Shown one piece after another: positions 22,836 through 33,217 of a DNA stretch of 40,979 nucleotides. The stretch's first letter is position 1; the number at the start of each line of letters is the position of its first letter. The notes under the pieces were generated by a model. It was not told the origin of the DNA. It saw nothing but the letters and a program-made list of their open reading frames with translations, and made no database searches. Source of the DNA: Pezicula radicicola (taxonomy: Eukaryota > Ascomycota > Leotiomycetes > Helotiales > Dermateaceae); assembly GCA_003008705.1 (NCBI GenBank), contig PDUO01000045.1, forward strand, positions 3,762 through 44,740, in the 5' to 3' direction. The position numbers were made by a program, and so were the translations under genes.

Positions 22836-23116
22836 CACCACCACTACCGTCTCCAGCAGCTCCAGCGGCCAGCCTGCTAACCCCAAGACCGGAGCCAGAG
22901 CAGCAATCTCTTAGGTTTCCAGGCCCCCAGATTCAACCTACGGCTGGAATAACTCCTACAAGGTCTCTTTATTCGATGGCCCGGGTACAGCGGCATCGAA
23001 GAATGGCCGCTTTGTACGACCGATTGGCAGAGTTGCACCGAGAGGAGGCCTTGGAGTACTTGCCGCCCGATGAAGCTGCCTTAGCTGCTGAGATCGAGAT
23101 GCTTGGTAGAGTCTAA
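22832..23116 (+). CDS. Small proline-rich/helical ORF, possibly a 3' exon of the preceding gene
   Basis: ATG 22832 opens 94 codons: a Pro/Ala-rich start (MTPPLPSPAAPAASLL) and a charged helical end (MAALYDRLAELHREEALEYL). No family is recognised. It could be a 3' exon: a GT at 22762 and an AG at 22828-22829 (68 bp) would join GAGI to it in frame, but the donor GTGTCA is weak. The gene is not obviously damaged, unlike its neighbours. A real small gene is less likely than an exon. Confidence 0.3.
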   Translation: MTPPLPSPAAPAASLLTPRPEPEQQSLRFPGPQIQPTAGITPTRSLYSMARVQRHRRMAALYDRLAELHREEALEYLPPDEAALAAEIEMLGRV

Positions 23117-23840
23117 AAAGATTCTTGATTGTCATTGATTATTTATGGAGGGCCATAAGCAGGGATTAGTTCAGCTGGTTCTCATATATATTATTATATA
23201 TCATGATACATTTATAATAGCCGGATAAAGTTGCATAGTTTTTACAGCCCCAAGTAAAGTCATCAATGTCGGATTCGAGGCTCCCCGGTAATAGTGTCAT
23301 CTCCAGTAAGGAAGATCAGCGGCACACCCTTCGAAAGTCGACCTTCAGGGGTGTAGGACGCCAGAGCTTTCAGCTGGACGGATCTTCAGAGGCAATTGGT
23401 CGAAGTCAACGAGGTATTTCAGGGATTTACAGGGGATACGGGTCGTCCCATGTATAATCATCAGCCCCCAATATGTACCCGTGTGTGGGACTTTTCCGTA
23501 AATAGACACAGTAACTACAAGCTACTCGGCGACTAGATAGTGTTACATTAGCGACTAACAACGCCCCGCTGTCAACTGAAGTAAATTCCTACGGCAGCCT
23601 TTTCCTGTACATTAACCACTGGTACTGGCTAGTGTATTATAGTACTAAGGTTACAGACCTACGGTGGAGGTTCTTCGTTTGAGAAGCGTCTTTGCGACAC
23701 GCCTATCCCCATCCAAAACAGGCTCAATCGAACTCTTGGAGCAAAGTAGAAATATAATGAGTTACCGAAGATATTAAAATACTAAACGAAAGGACTCTGG
23801 CAACTTTTCGCCGAGAGTACCTGAAGGGCCACGTGCACCA
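23117..23840. other. Intergenic, nothing convincing
   Basis: A 63-codon ATG frame at 23266-23457 is Ser/Arg/Gly-rich and unrecognised; I do not call it a gene. The rest has no structure I can support. Confidence 0.4.
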
Positions 23841-26579
23841 GTGGACCCTGCAGATGCAGCGGGGGAAGTCTTGAAACAGGCTCGAAATGTAACCAACTGG
23901 AACGACACCGCGTCTACGCGATATTTGAAGAACTATATGACAACTACCACGGCTTTCGGTCACAAGGGAGACAAAGTTCTTCTGCAACTTATACTCCACC
24001 ATAACGCAAGGTCCGACTCTGGATTGGGAAGGGACGTCATCTGGGCCCAAGGAAGCTGCAGCTAAGAACCCACCCCCTTCGGACGAAACCTTCTCCCCCT
24101 CTCAGATTTTGGAGGAAATCAAGCTTAGGCAGGATGCCGACAAAATACTGGCCCAGATCCTAACTACGGTCAATAACAATGGCATTTCGCCGTATCAAAA
24201 CAAACTAGAGAAGTTCCACGGCCAAGATCCTGAATTTAAGAGCAATTTCAAGAAATTGATTTTCGATACGGTCGAAGGCATATCAAATGTTGGCAAAGCC
24301 TTGTATGGAACGTTTGGAAATGGTAATACAGCCTATATTTTGTCAGCTCTAGCTCGCTAGATCCCGACTAATGAACTATATAGTTAAGGAGCTGTGTCTG
24401 GACATGTCCGACTTTAACCAGTCATCTCACAACTTCGAGAGATTCGTAGAGAAACTGATCAAGCTGGATAGCGACGATGATGACGAGGGGGTAGGACTAG
24501 ATGAGGAGGAGGGAAAACTGCAGTTTGAAGACACCCTCTTCTTCGTCCACCCGCCAGATCTAAACTACGTTAAGCAGCCCTGTCCTCATGACACAATCCG
24601 ACAATTGTTTGACTGGCTGAAAACAAGAAAGGCGTGAAGACAATCAAGAAGCTCAACATACCTGATAATACTATCAACCTGATGAGCGATGCCTTTGTCA
24701 AGCTATATATTATTGAGAATTTCGAAATTCATGCGCTGAACTAGGGACATGAATCTCAAAATCCTAACAGTGATCCCAGAGGAAGACGCCAACACGCTAT
24801 CGATAGTATCCGACCTGAGAACGCGTTTAACGGATCTCACTCTATATTCCGGCGGGAACTGGAGCGTCTTGTATCATTGGATTAGCAAGGATGGTTTAGC
24901 CAGACTGCCGAAGGTGTGTTTTAATCCGTTGCACTAGATAAATTTTTATTAATCCATGTACAAAATAGCTAAAAGAGGTTCGGATTGAGATTGTTCACCT
25001 GAATCCTGCAGAGGTAAGTGGTTCCATCGTTAATGTTATCAATGTTAAACAGTCACTTACCTACGTGGTTGAACACTAAAGGGAGTATATGACCGAGAAA
25101 CTCGCATTCGACACGAGCAACTCTCGAAAGAGAATAAGGATCGACTAAAGACTTACTATGCTGCAAACAAGGAATTTTACAAGGATGATCCCAAAGTCAA
25201 TTTCCGCTATAACCTAGTAGTCAAGATTAACGCAAAGTGGGACTACCCTCCTCCTGCTACTGACCCTAATGAGCTCGTCTCACGGGCTCCAAAGTAAGTG
25301 TTCTTAGTAAGGGATCTGATTGAAAACCTAACTGAAACTTGTTTAGGCATCAATTTACAGGCCAGTTGGGCCCATGCAAGAAATTCCTTAAGGAGTGGAA
25401 ATTCAGTGCGCCTAAAAATAATGAGAATACAGAAAATAATGAGAATACAGACCTGGATAACCAGAAAAACACAGACCTGAACGGTTTAACGAAACAAGAG
25501 AATCGGGGCGACTCAGTATACGTGTCTACGTTCTGGGAGTATGCCTTTGCACCCCCGACTCGGAGAGAGCAGCAAGCCCTTGTGTTTCCGGACAACAGAA
25601 TAAAAGTGTATATTATTGACAACAGGGCCGACAGGATCAGGTCGAGTATCGGAGAAATGATAGTTAAAGGTGTTTCGTACGTCACCGCCGACTTGCTGGG
25701 ATTAGATCGGATACTTCCCTGGTGGATGGTGTCAGATCCGCATGGGACTTAAATGGCGTCGTTAATTGGGTAAACCAACCTTTATTGCCGCCTCTATATA
25801 GCTCGTGTAGGGAAAGAACGTAGTGACATTGACCCTAAGAACGCGGCAGCCGTAAGTTTTATAATATACTCTATCTCTTTGTTTCTCGCCTGTGTGGACC
25901 TGCTCTTGAGTCACTAACATTCCCCGTTCTGCGACAGGCTGTAAAATGGGCCCTCGAACAGAAAGTAGACATAATTTCCATGATCTGGACCACGAAGAAT
26001 AATAACACCGCTTTAAAAAAAAATTTCAATACTGCTGTAGACGAGTCAAATAAACGCGCAACCTTAATGTTCTACTCCACTACAGACGAAGGCAGGTATT
26101 CGGACACCGTCTACCCTTTCTACTATGACCAAGTCATGAGAGTGAGTGCTACAGATGAATGGGGCCATTAGACAACAAAAACCCTTAGCACCGACGAAGC
26201 CGATATCCAAATACCTGGGGAGAATATCGACGCTGTTGGGCCGGCATATCTCGGGCCCCTTCTTCCTGTGAAGGGCTCTTCTGTTGCTACTGCACTAGCG
26301 GCTGGCATCGCTTCTTTGGCCCTCCTGCTGATTCGGACTTATAACAACTTGGACGACAATGGGATGAAGCCTTTCTATACGAAGAAAGGTATCATGCGCG
26401 TATTTAAGAAGATGGATGCAGACAAGGGTGGGATCCAGTTATTCAACCTCTTCCCGCGCGAAACGACGGACAATAGCAGCACTCGCCAGGCCATGATGAC
26501 GAATTGGAATATAGACAATTTTCCAGAGCAACACACTCAGTATGTCAAACAAAACGCTGGTAAAATTGGCCATGCGTAA
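23841..26579 (+). pseudogene. Subtilisin-like serine protease (S8) with long N-terminal region, broken
   Basis: A helical N-terminal region (about 23841-24650) is broken by stops at 24358, 24635 and others. Middle segments include SGGNWSVLYHWISKDGLARL (24855-24915), then short introns (from 24916; 25015-25079; 25297-25346). The S8 core keeps all three catalytic codons: Asp in VYIIDNRAD (25618-25620), His in VSDPHGT (25741-25743), Ser in GSSVATALAAG (26280-26282). A TAA follows HGT immediately (25750-25752), where the family has Gln (QMASL), as from CAA. The intron at 25852-25937 (GTAAGT, CTAAC, CAG) joins AAA to AVKWALEQKVDIIS. A further TAG follows DEWGH (26169-26171). Subtilisin-type proteases of this architecture include HET-Q2, which activates a gasdermin-like partner. 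A candidate partner lies upstream. The gene cannot make a full protein. Confidence 0.82.
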
Positions 26580-27853
26580 TCGTTGGGAGCTGTGTTGATG
26601 AGGCGGAGAAGCGTCTCCGAGTGACCGAACGAGGCAGCTACAAAGAGAGCGTCTCTGAGGGCGGCACCACTCTCTTTCCATAACTCGTTATCCTTGAGGG
26701 CGAGAATTCGTTCGACGACTTCCTTGGAGCCCACGTAGGCCCCTTGCACAAGTGCCATAGATTTATCGATCAAAGAGGCTTCCGTGGCTGTATTATCCAG
26801 CCAATCTTGTAGGAGATCGACATCCCCAAGGGCAGTCAGAAACGGCAGTGCAGATGTGAAGGGGCTTTCGGGTTGTTCTACGAGGTTGATGGGGTTGGGC
26901 ATAGCCATTCTGGCCACTGTCCAGCTCCGCCAGAACAGCCTGTTTTTCTCGTCAAAGAAGTCCTTCACCTCGCTCTTGGGTTAGTTAGTAATGGAGCTAT
27001 GCCGATAGTGTTCCTGCCAGTACATAATGATGTAACGATGCAGAGTTGAGCGGTCCTCATATATAGAGCGAAAGTAGGGGATTGATTTCGGGTTGAATTT
27101 CCACTCAAACCCGTAGTTGTCCTCTTCCCATTGGCGAAAGTCGTCCAGCTGCAGGAGTTCCAGACAGAGATGCACAATGCGGCAATGGTCCTGATCACCG
27201 ACGCTGAACCACTCGCCACTCTTGTCGAGGAATAGCTCGCGGAAGGTAGGGTGGCTAATTCTAACCTTATTATTCTCAACTGTGAGGAAGCTCCAGAGTA
27301 AGCTTGCAATCGACGAGAGAAAGCGCATGCTGTAATCCTTCTCACGAGCGGCCTCGCCCAGAAACTTACGACGTTGTAGCCAAGCGACAACCGTGGCCAG
27401 CTCTTGAACACTAAGAGGCCGGAAGGTACACAGCACCTAGGCCATTACCCGCTAGACTAGTATACTATCTAAAGGGGGAATCATATCGACTATATTCTGG
27501 AAGAAGGACTAAGGAGTGATGGGTTTGCTAAGGCGGAGAGCAAGGAGCTTCTGCTATACGATAGGCAATGTAGCTTCTACTGCCTAGGCGAGGAGTAGGT
27601 CCCTAAAGTAAGTGTCAGTGATTTCCGTAAAAAACTCCGTAAGCTCTGTGTTACTATCGAGTAGCGGATCCATGTAGGCACTGAGAAGGGATACAGCGTA
27701 CCTTAGGGCGTCCGAGCTGTCCTCGGAATCGTGCGAGTCTAGTGTAGCCTCACCGAGGACGGTCGCCGTGGAGCTCTGTACCCCAAAAGACTTGCAGCGC
27801 ATCGAACAAACACCAAGACCTAATGGGTGCCCGCTTTTCGAATCGCCCATCAA
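26537..27853 (-). pseudogene. NACHT/ankyrin NLR-like gene fragment, stopped but not frameshifted
   Basis: Three open segments, 27853-27584, 27436-26981 and 26968-26537, lie in exactly the same frame and are separated only by stop codons, mostly TAG (five between 27586 and 27430) and a TAA at 26983-26981. Readable parts: TELTEFFTEITDTYFRDLL; the post-NACHT winged-helix-like region VLCTFRPLSVQELATVVAWL and VRISHPTFRELFLD; then an ankyrin-like end, LRDALFVAASFGHSETLLRL. The TAG just before VLCTF stands where the family has Trp. This is the pattern of G-to-A/C-to-T nonsense mutation without indels. The N-terminus is cut off by the AT-rich block at 27870 and the C-terminus overlaps the convergent subtilisin end by 43 bp, so both ends are rearrangement points. 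Confidence 0.78.
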
Positions 27854-27869
27854 AGCTATGGTTGACTTT

Positions 27870-28819
27870 CTAGTATATTATAATCTAAAAATTAAATAAA
27901 TAAATAATAAATTCTATAATTATAATATATAAAATATCTAATATTAATAAATATAATAATAATTTACTTTTTTATTTTTATAATCTTTTATTTAAGTACT
28001 CTTTAATATATTAGATATATTTTAATATTAAACTTTATTTAAATATTTATCTTATAACTCTTATTATTATTTAAAATTATATTATTTTAATAATAATTTA
28101 AAATTTAATAAATTTAATAATAATAATAGATTTATTAAATATAGTTTAAATATTTTAATACTTTATTTATACTTTTTTATATAAAAATAAAATAAATTTA
28201 AATTCTTAAAAATTAATTTAAATCTAGTTTTATATTATTATTATTATTATTATTATAATTATATAAAAAAAAATTTAATTTTAATTTTAGATTTATTTAT
28301 TTATACTAGTTAAGTTTATTTAAAAAATTTAATTTAAATAATTTTAAAACTATATAAAACTCCTTTTATTTTTATTTAATAAAACTCTTTAATTTATCTT
28401 TAAGATTTCTTAAAGTAAATTAATTACTCTTTATTAACTCTAGATAAATTAAATTAAATTAAATTAATATAGACTTATTTAAGAATACTAATTATAAGGA
28501 TTTAAATATTATATAAGTTAGATTTATATTTATTTTAGTTTTTTTTTCTAATTAAAAAATTATATAATTTTTCTCTATTTCTATCTAATTCTCTATTTGT
28601 ACTATATATTCTATTAGGTCTAGTTTTATATTATTATTATTATTATTATTATAGTTATTATAGTTATATATAAAAAAAACCTAAGTTTAACTCTATACCT
28701 ACTAACTTATACTAGTTAGGTCTTACTTAGTACTATATCTACGTCTATATAACTAGTATAAGAGGGTAAGTTTAAAGTTATATATAAATATAATATATTC
28801 TACTAGTATATATATAGGA
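27870..28819. repeat. Extremely AT-rich block with TTA microsatellites
   Basis: About 950 bp of almost pure A/T without coding character, probably a RIP-saturated transposon remnant. Two diverged copies of one segment are visible: tctagttttatattattatt starts at 28223 and again at 28618, each followed by a (TTA)n run, an A-run and a 'ttatactagttaRgt' motif (near 28300 and 28708). The 28223 copy is more A/T-rich than the other, as if more strongly mutated. The block sits between a dead NLR gene and the 3' end of an intact transporter. Confidence 0.7.
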
Positions 28820-30653
28820 CTAGGAACTTCTATGTCCACGTGGCTCGAAGGGGAAGGCTGTAGCGACGGCGGCCATAGCGACATAGAGTGCTGCGCAAAT
28901 ATAGATAGGGACGGAGGTGTTGAGGTTGACGTATGCCCCAACAAGGGTAGATACAAGGCCCATGACGCGATTACACGCAACAGCCGTTCCGTTACCGGTA
29001 GAGCGATGGGCAGAAGGAAGAACCTCGGGGGTGTATGCATATAGTGTGGCGTAGTACTGTGTGTACAAATTAGAAACTGTCGTTGGTAGAGGAGTCATAA
29101 AATACTCACGACATTGAGGGTGAAATTGACGGAACAAGTAAAAGCAACATTCTGTTCATTATTTTTTACCTGCGAATAAGCGAAGAAGAAAGACATCGTA
29201 GCCAGCGCACCAATAACCATCGTGTATTTCCTGCCCAACTTGGTATAAGCCATGAAGCCTGCTAGCACCGGTCCAAAGATGGAGCAAATGTTAGCTATGG
29301 TATAATTTCTCCACGTGATATCCGCAGAAAGGACGCCGAACCGCGCGCCTCTGCTAGCAAGGTACGTTGGCAGGAAGACCTGGAAAAGCGGGTAGGCGAG
29401 ACCGATCAGGGTCCAAGAAAGCCAGATAAGCGCGGTGGAGATGCCCATTTTCGTGGTTTGGAAGAGACCGCGGAAGTGCACGAGGACTTCGCTGATGGAG
29501 TAGCGGTATTTGGCGTGAGTTTCACTGAGCTTGGACAGGCCGCAGGATTCCAATTGTGCGAGGGTCAGGGAGCAGGGGCGGTTGTATTTCTTTGCCAAGT
29601 TTTGGATGGTTTCGACGACTTCGGCGTCTTTGCCTTCGGCCAGCTTGTACTTGGGGGTTTCCTACAGGACAGGGCGTGTTAGCTGATGGCAAAGGTTGAA
29701 GAAAAGGGGTGAAGAAATCCCTCACTTGGAGTCGGATGATGGTAACTCGAAGAACGCTCATGATGAAGACAACGGCACCGCAAGAGAAGAATATGTATCT
29801 CCAGCCCATATTTGTTTCTCTGGTGCAGACCTTGATAGAACGGCAGGAGTATCTTGGCAGGAAAGCCCAGGCCATGAATCCAGTAAAGGTTTGGCCAACA
29901 CCCCACCAAGCTGCAAGCAGGGTCAAGACCCATGATTTGTTAGAAGGAAGGTATTCGAGGAAGACAGTTGTATCCAGAACGAGGTTACCGCCACCACCGA
30001 AAGCCAAGAGAGCGACAAAGACGGTAAGGGAGATGAAGTTAGGTCTATAAAGGCATGAGTACAGTAATAAGATGCGTTGGTAACAGAGTGGACTCACGCT
30101 GCACCACCGGCAAGAGTGAAAATAGAACAGATGAAGAGCGACAGGTTGAAAGCCCATTTACGTCCAACGATATCGGCGCCCAGTCCCCAGAAGAGAGCGC
30201 CTGCAAGAAGACCAACGTTGTTTGCAAGTAAAAGTCCCTTGGGGAAGGATGGGTTAAACTCGTGGGTGACGGAGGTCAAAACCACACTCTTGACAAGGAT
30301 AAGCATGGAGTCGACGGCATAGCCGAAACCGGTGAGGCAGAAGAGTTTCCAGTGGTATGGGGTCCAGCCAATCTCGTCAATTGCCTATTAAGAAAGATCT
30401 ATCAGCAATGTTTATCTGGAGTTTGGAACTTTGCTATGGCTTGACTTGCATTGTTGAGATAGTACAGCTTGGCCTTCATAACAGGATCGACATTTTCATG
30501 GCCGAGCACATCGCCCTCGACGACGACGGTCTTCTGCCCAGATGCGATGCTCTTGCTGTCCTCTTGGTATTTTATCTCATCCGCTTGTTGGACTGGGATG
30601 GCGTGCATCTCGATGCTCCCTCCTCCACGGATGGCTTCCTTGTTGGACGACAT
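28820..30653 (-). CDS. MFS transporter (sugar/SV2-like), intact, 5 exons
   Basis: Exons 30653-30450, 30384-30098, 30044-29726, 29661-29110 and 29056-28820 join to 533 codons including stop (532 residues), no internal stop. Introns 2 to 4 are GTGAGT/GTGAGG...TAG/CAG. Intron 1 (30449-30385) begins GCAAGT, a GC-AG intron; this reading gives YYLNNAIDEIGWTPYHWKLF. The N-terminal ~65 residues are cytosolic and polar. Then come MFS helices with the loop 2-3 signature GLGADIVGRKWAF (consensus G-x3-D-x2-G-R-K/R), LLAFGGGGNLVLDTTVFLE, the WAFLPRYSC loop, a second half with GFMAYTKLGRKYTM, and YAYTPEVLPSAHRSTGNG, typical of 12-TM sugar/organic-solute carriers. Substrate is unknown. Its partner genes suggest export or uptake of an amino-acid-derived metabolite. 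Confidence 0.9.
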
Positions 30654-31307
30654 AGTTTTGAGTAGTCAAGAGAAGACGAAATATAGGACTTGTGGAAAAC
30701 GCGAGGCTCAGTCGGATGAGAAGATATTTGATAGATGTAGGTCCTCGGTCACTTCCAATCTTCGAAAGTTAGGCCTTGGTCTAGTATCTTATGATCCACA
30801 CAAGTGATGAGATGGATGCAAATGCTCGAGGCCCGGTGATTTCAGCAAGATAATGCTATGTACAAGGTGTAGTCTGATCTAGATTGCGCAATCGTGCGAC
30901 CCCGGTACTAGGGAAACGGGGCGAGGAAATGAATGAAACAGATGATTGAAGCAGAAGCAGACGATGAACGATAGTCGGGGCTTCCGACGGGGTTGATCTA
31001 CTTCTTATACTGCAGAGGTTGCAGGCGTAAGTATTGTAAATCTACTAGTAAGGGAGGCTCCTGCTCAGATCTTTGCAGGGGTCTTCAACTAATAGCTACT
31101 TAATACGACTCTACATATAGCGAAACTTATCAGACTAAAGTATTATAAATATTAAGATTTTCTACTTCTATGGTGTCCTATCAGAGCCCTAGTACTTATA
31201 CCCTTACAATTGCAGGGTTAAAAAATGGGTTTACAATGCTTACCCATCTAACCTGTGTACTGTTCTTATCTACGCCCAGACTTGCAGATAGCCACAACAG
31301 GGGGCCC
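30654..31307. promoter_or_regulatory. Upstream region of the MFS gene
   Basis: Gene-free. It holds the 5' flank of the transporter, followed by AT-rich sequence (31090-31260). No specific regulatory site is identified. Confidence 0.4.
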
Positions 31308-31309
31308 TA

Positions 31310-31462
31310 CAGTAGGGTGAAATAAGTTTGTATCCCCCCCTAGTCGGTCTCAAAAATACGCACTTTCTAGATGAGAATTCTGAAAAGTGCGCAGTCACAA
31401 CATCCCGAAGCGGTCTTGGCGACAATGGGGGGGCGGGGGGACAAACTTATTTCACCCCACTG
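31310..31462. mobile_element. MITE 1, Tc1/mariner-like, 153 bp
   Basis: Terminal inverted repeats: left cagtagggtgaaataagttt, right (reverse complement) cagtggggtgaaataagttt, one mismatch over about 22 bp, each then entering a C-run. The element is flanked by TA on both sides (31308-31309 and 31463-31464), the Tc1/mariner target duplication. It has no coding capacity. Confidence 0.85.
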
Positions 31463-31573
31463 TACGTGTTTTGACTTTCTTGCCCAGTGCCATGGTCTTG
31501 TCATTGCCCGTGCACCACGTCCATCGCCTCTTACAGTAGACACTTTCCGCTCTCCACCATTCTACAGTACCTA

Positions 31574-31722
31574 CAGTGTGGTGCAATAAGTCTAAACACC
31601 CTCCCCCCTGGTCAAAACCCGTCGCTTAAATCTTGCGTTCTGATACCGTAGCCCTAAACATACGTATATTTCGTAACGCTACAGTAGCAAGGGCGGGTAT
31701 TCAGAATTATTGCACCCCACTG
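31574..31722. mobile_element. MITE 2, related Tc1/mariner-like, 149 bp
   Basis: Left end cagtgtggtgcaataagtct and right end (reverse complement) cagtggggtgcaataattct are inverted repeats with a few mismatches, flanked by TA (31572-31573 and 31723-31724). The ends resemble MITE 1, which lies 111 bp away, so both were probably mobilised by related transposases. No ORF. Confidence 0.82.
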
Positions 31723-32149
31723 TACGGCTGGCATAGCGAGCCTCGCCACTTATGAGAAGGGTTTGTTCTTGGATACAAGGCGGAGTACGCGATGTTGAGC
31801 ACGCCTTATTGGTGTCAATGACGGAAGAGGTGCGACTAGTAGAATGTCTCTAGCTATACACCCGAACCTGAAAATGGATCCCCACATGCTGGAAATAAGG
31901 CCTGGTAATCTCGTATTCCGATTGGAAACGGTGTTGGCGCAAGTGGGGGTTAGATCGGGGATAGATATAGTCACGTACCTACAGTCTTTGCTCTTATAAA
32001 GATGTCAGTCACTGCATTTTGTGTGGTTCCAGAGGACATGAGAGAAGTTTTGGATCTGCAGGAAAAGAAGGTCCCTTTCCAACCCTGATCCCTATTTGTG
32101 GATAACCGACAGTCGCACATTTGCTACTACCCCATATATACCACCCGCC
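31723..32149. promoter_or_regulatory. Upstream region of the dioxygenase gene
   Basis: No gene supported. It follows MITE 2 directly. A TATA-like run (catatatatacc, about 32131-32142) is too close to the ATG at 32150 to be read with confidence as a core promoter. Confidence 0.3.
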
Positions 32150-33217
32150 ATGTCATCAGCAGCAGTTATGCGCCCACAGGCTCTCCCAGCTAAAGGTCCC
32201 TCTCCTTCAACTCACAGCGCATCACACACCGCCGCTCCAACTCCATCTCCATACCAGGCCCCAGCGTTTGACCCCAAAAAGCACATGTGCTATACACCCC
32301 CTTCTAAAACCTTCGCTCTCTCCGACTTGAACCTGAATCCCACAAACGCCACTTCCCCAGTCGCCATCACAACCCCATTCCCTCTGCTCACAGAAGAAGG
32401 CGTGCACGCCCTCCGCGCAGACATCTTCCGTCATGAAATCGTTTCCAAGTACGGCTCCCTCAAGTACCCCGGCGTCTACCGCATTCGCGGCTATGGCCCC
32501 GACGCACCATTCACCTACGCGCTCTGGAAATCAGAGACTATGCGAGCAGCCTGCTCAGCAGCTGCAGGTGTCGAGCTGGAACTTATCATGGACTATGAAA
32601 TCGGGCAACTCAACGTGCAGCTAGATTCCAGCATTGACAAAAACGCGCCGATAACTGACAACTTACCGCCGATCATTCCACCACGAGAAGTTGCAGCAGA
32701 AGTTAATGCTAACGAGAAAGAGGACGACCTTAAAGACCTCGTCTCCGCCTGGCACTATGACTCCTACCCGTGGGTGTGCGTGATGATGCTCTCTGACCCG
32801 ATTGGGATGCGCGGCGGCGAAACCACGCTCCGCACCTGTGATGGGTCGATCAGGAAAGTCGCACAGCCGGGCATGGGCTACGCAGTTATGATGCAGGGAA
32901 GCGTGATCAACCATGCGGCGTTGAGGTGTTTGGGTAATGGGGAGAGGATTACGTTCGTGACGAGCTTTAGGAATAGGGATGTGAACAAGAGGGATACAAG
33001 TTCTCTGAGGACCGTCAAGCCGATTAGTGACACGGGGGAGTTGTTTAGGCAGTGGGGGAGTTATAGGACGGATGTGTTGAGTAAGAGGGCCCAGGGGATG
33101 CATGAGAAGCTGGATTTGATGAAAGGCAGAAGTCCGGAAGAAGTCACGAAGTTGCTGAGTGAGTGGGCGGAGGAGCAGATTGAGTATTTGAAGCATACTA
33201 TTGCAGAGATGTCGTAG
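32150..33217 (+). CDS. 2-oxoglutarate/Fe(II)-dependent dioxygenase-like protein
   Basis: Intact, intronless, 355 residues from ATG 32150 (context cgccATGt; the frame is open further upstream but without ATG). A Pro/Ala/Ser-rich N-terminus precedes the fold. Metal-binding triad: H-x-D in WHYDSYPW (His 32753-32755, Asp 32759-32761) and distal His in VINHAAL (32912-32914). The 2OG-binding Arg is in ERITFVTSFRNRD (32945-32947). SDPIGMRGGETTLRTCDG lies between, as in fungal members of this superfamily. It probably hydroxylates or otherwise oxidises a small molecule in the cytosol; the substrate cannot be deduced. It points toward the cyclodeaminase gene, which is transcribed convergently 650 bp away. 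Codon use looks normal and no RIP damage is seen. Confidence 0.85.
   Translation: MSSAAVMRPQALPAKGPSPSTHSASHTAAPTPSPYQAPAFDPKKHMCYTPPSKTFALSDLNLNPTNATSPVAITTPFPLLTEEGVHALRADIFRHEIVSKYGSLKYPGVYRIRGYGPDAPFTYALWKSETMRAACSAAAGVELELIMDYEIGQLNVQLDSSIDKNAPITDNLPPIIPPREVAAEVNANEKEDDLKDLVSAWHYDSYPWVCVMMLSDPIGMRGGETTLRTCDGSIRKVAQPGMGYAVMMQGSVINHAALRCLGNGERITFVTSFRNRDVNKRDTSSLRTVKPISDTGELFRQWGSYRTDVLSKRAQGMHEKLDLMKGRSPEEVTKLLSEWAEEQIEYLKHTIAEMS

Noticed and set aside
28249..28819. Possible centromere or origin in the AT block
   Set aside because: AT content alone is not evidence; the block is short and fits RIP-saturated repeat.
31150..31230. String resembling an LTR primer-binding site (tatcagagcc)
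   Set aside because: No flanking long terminal repeats or polyprotein could be found.
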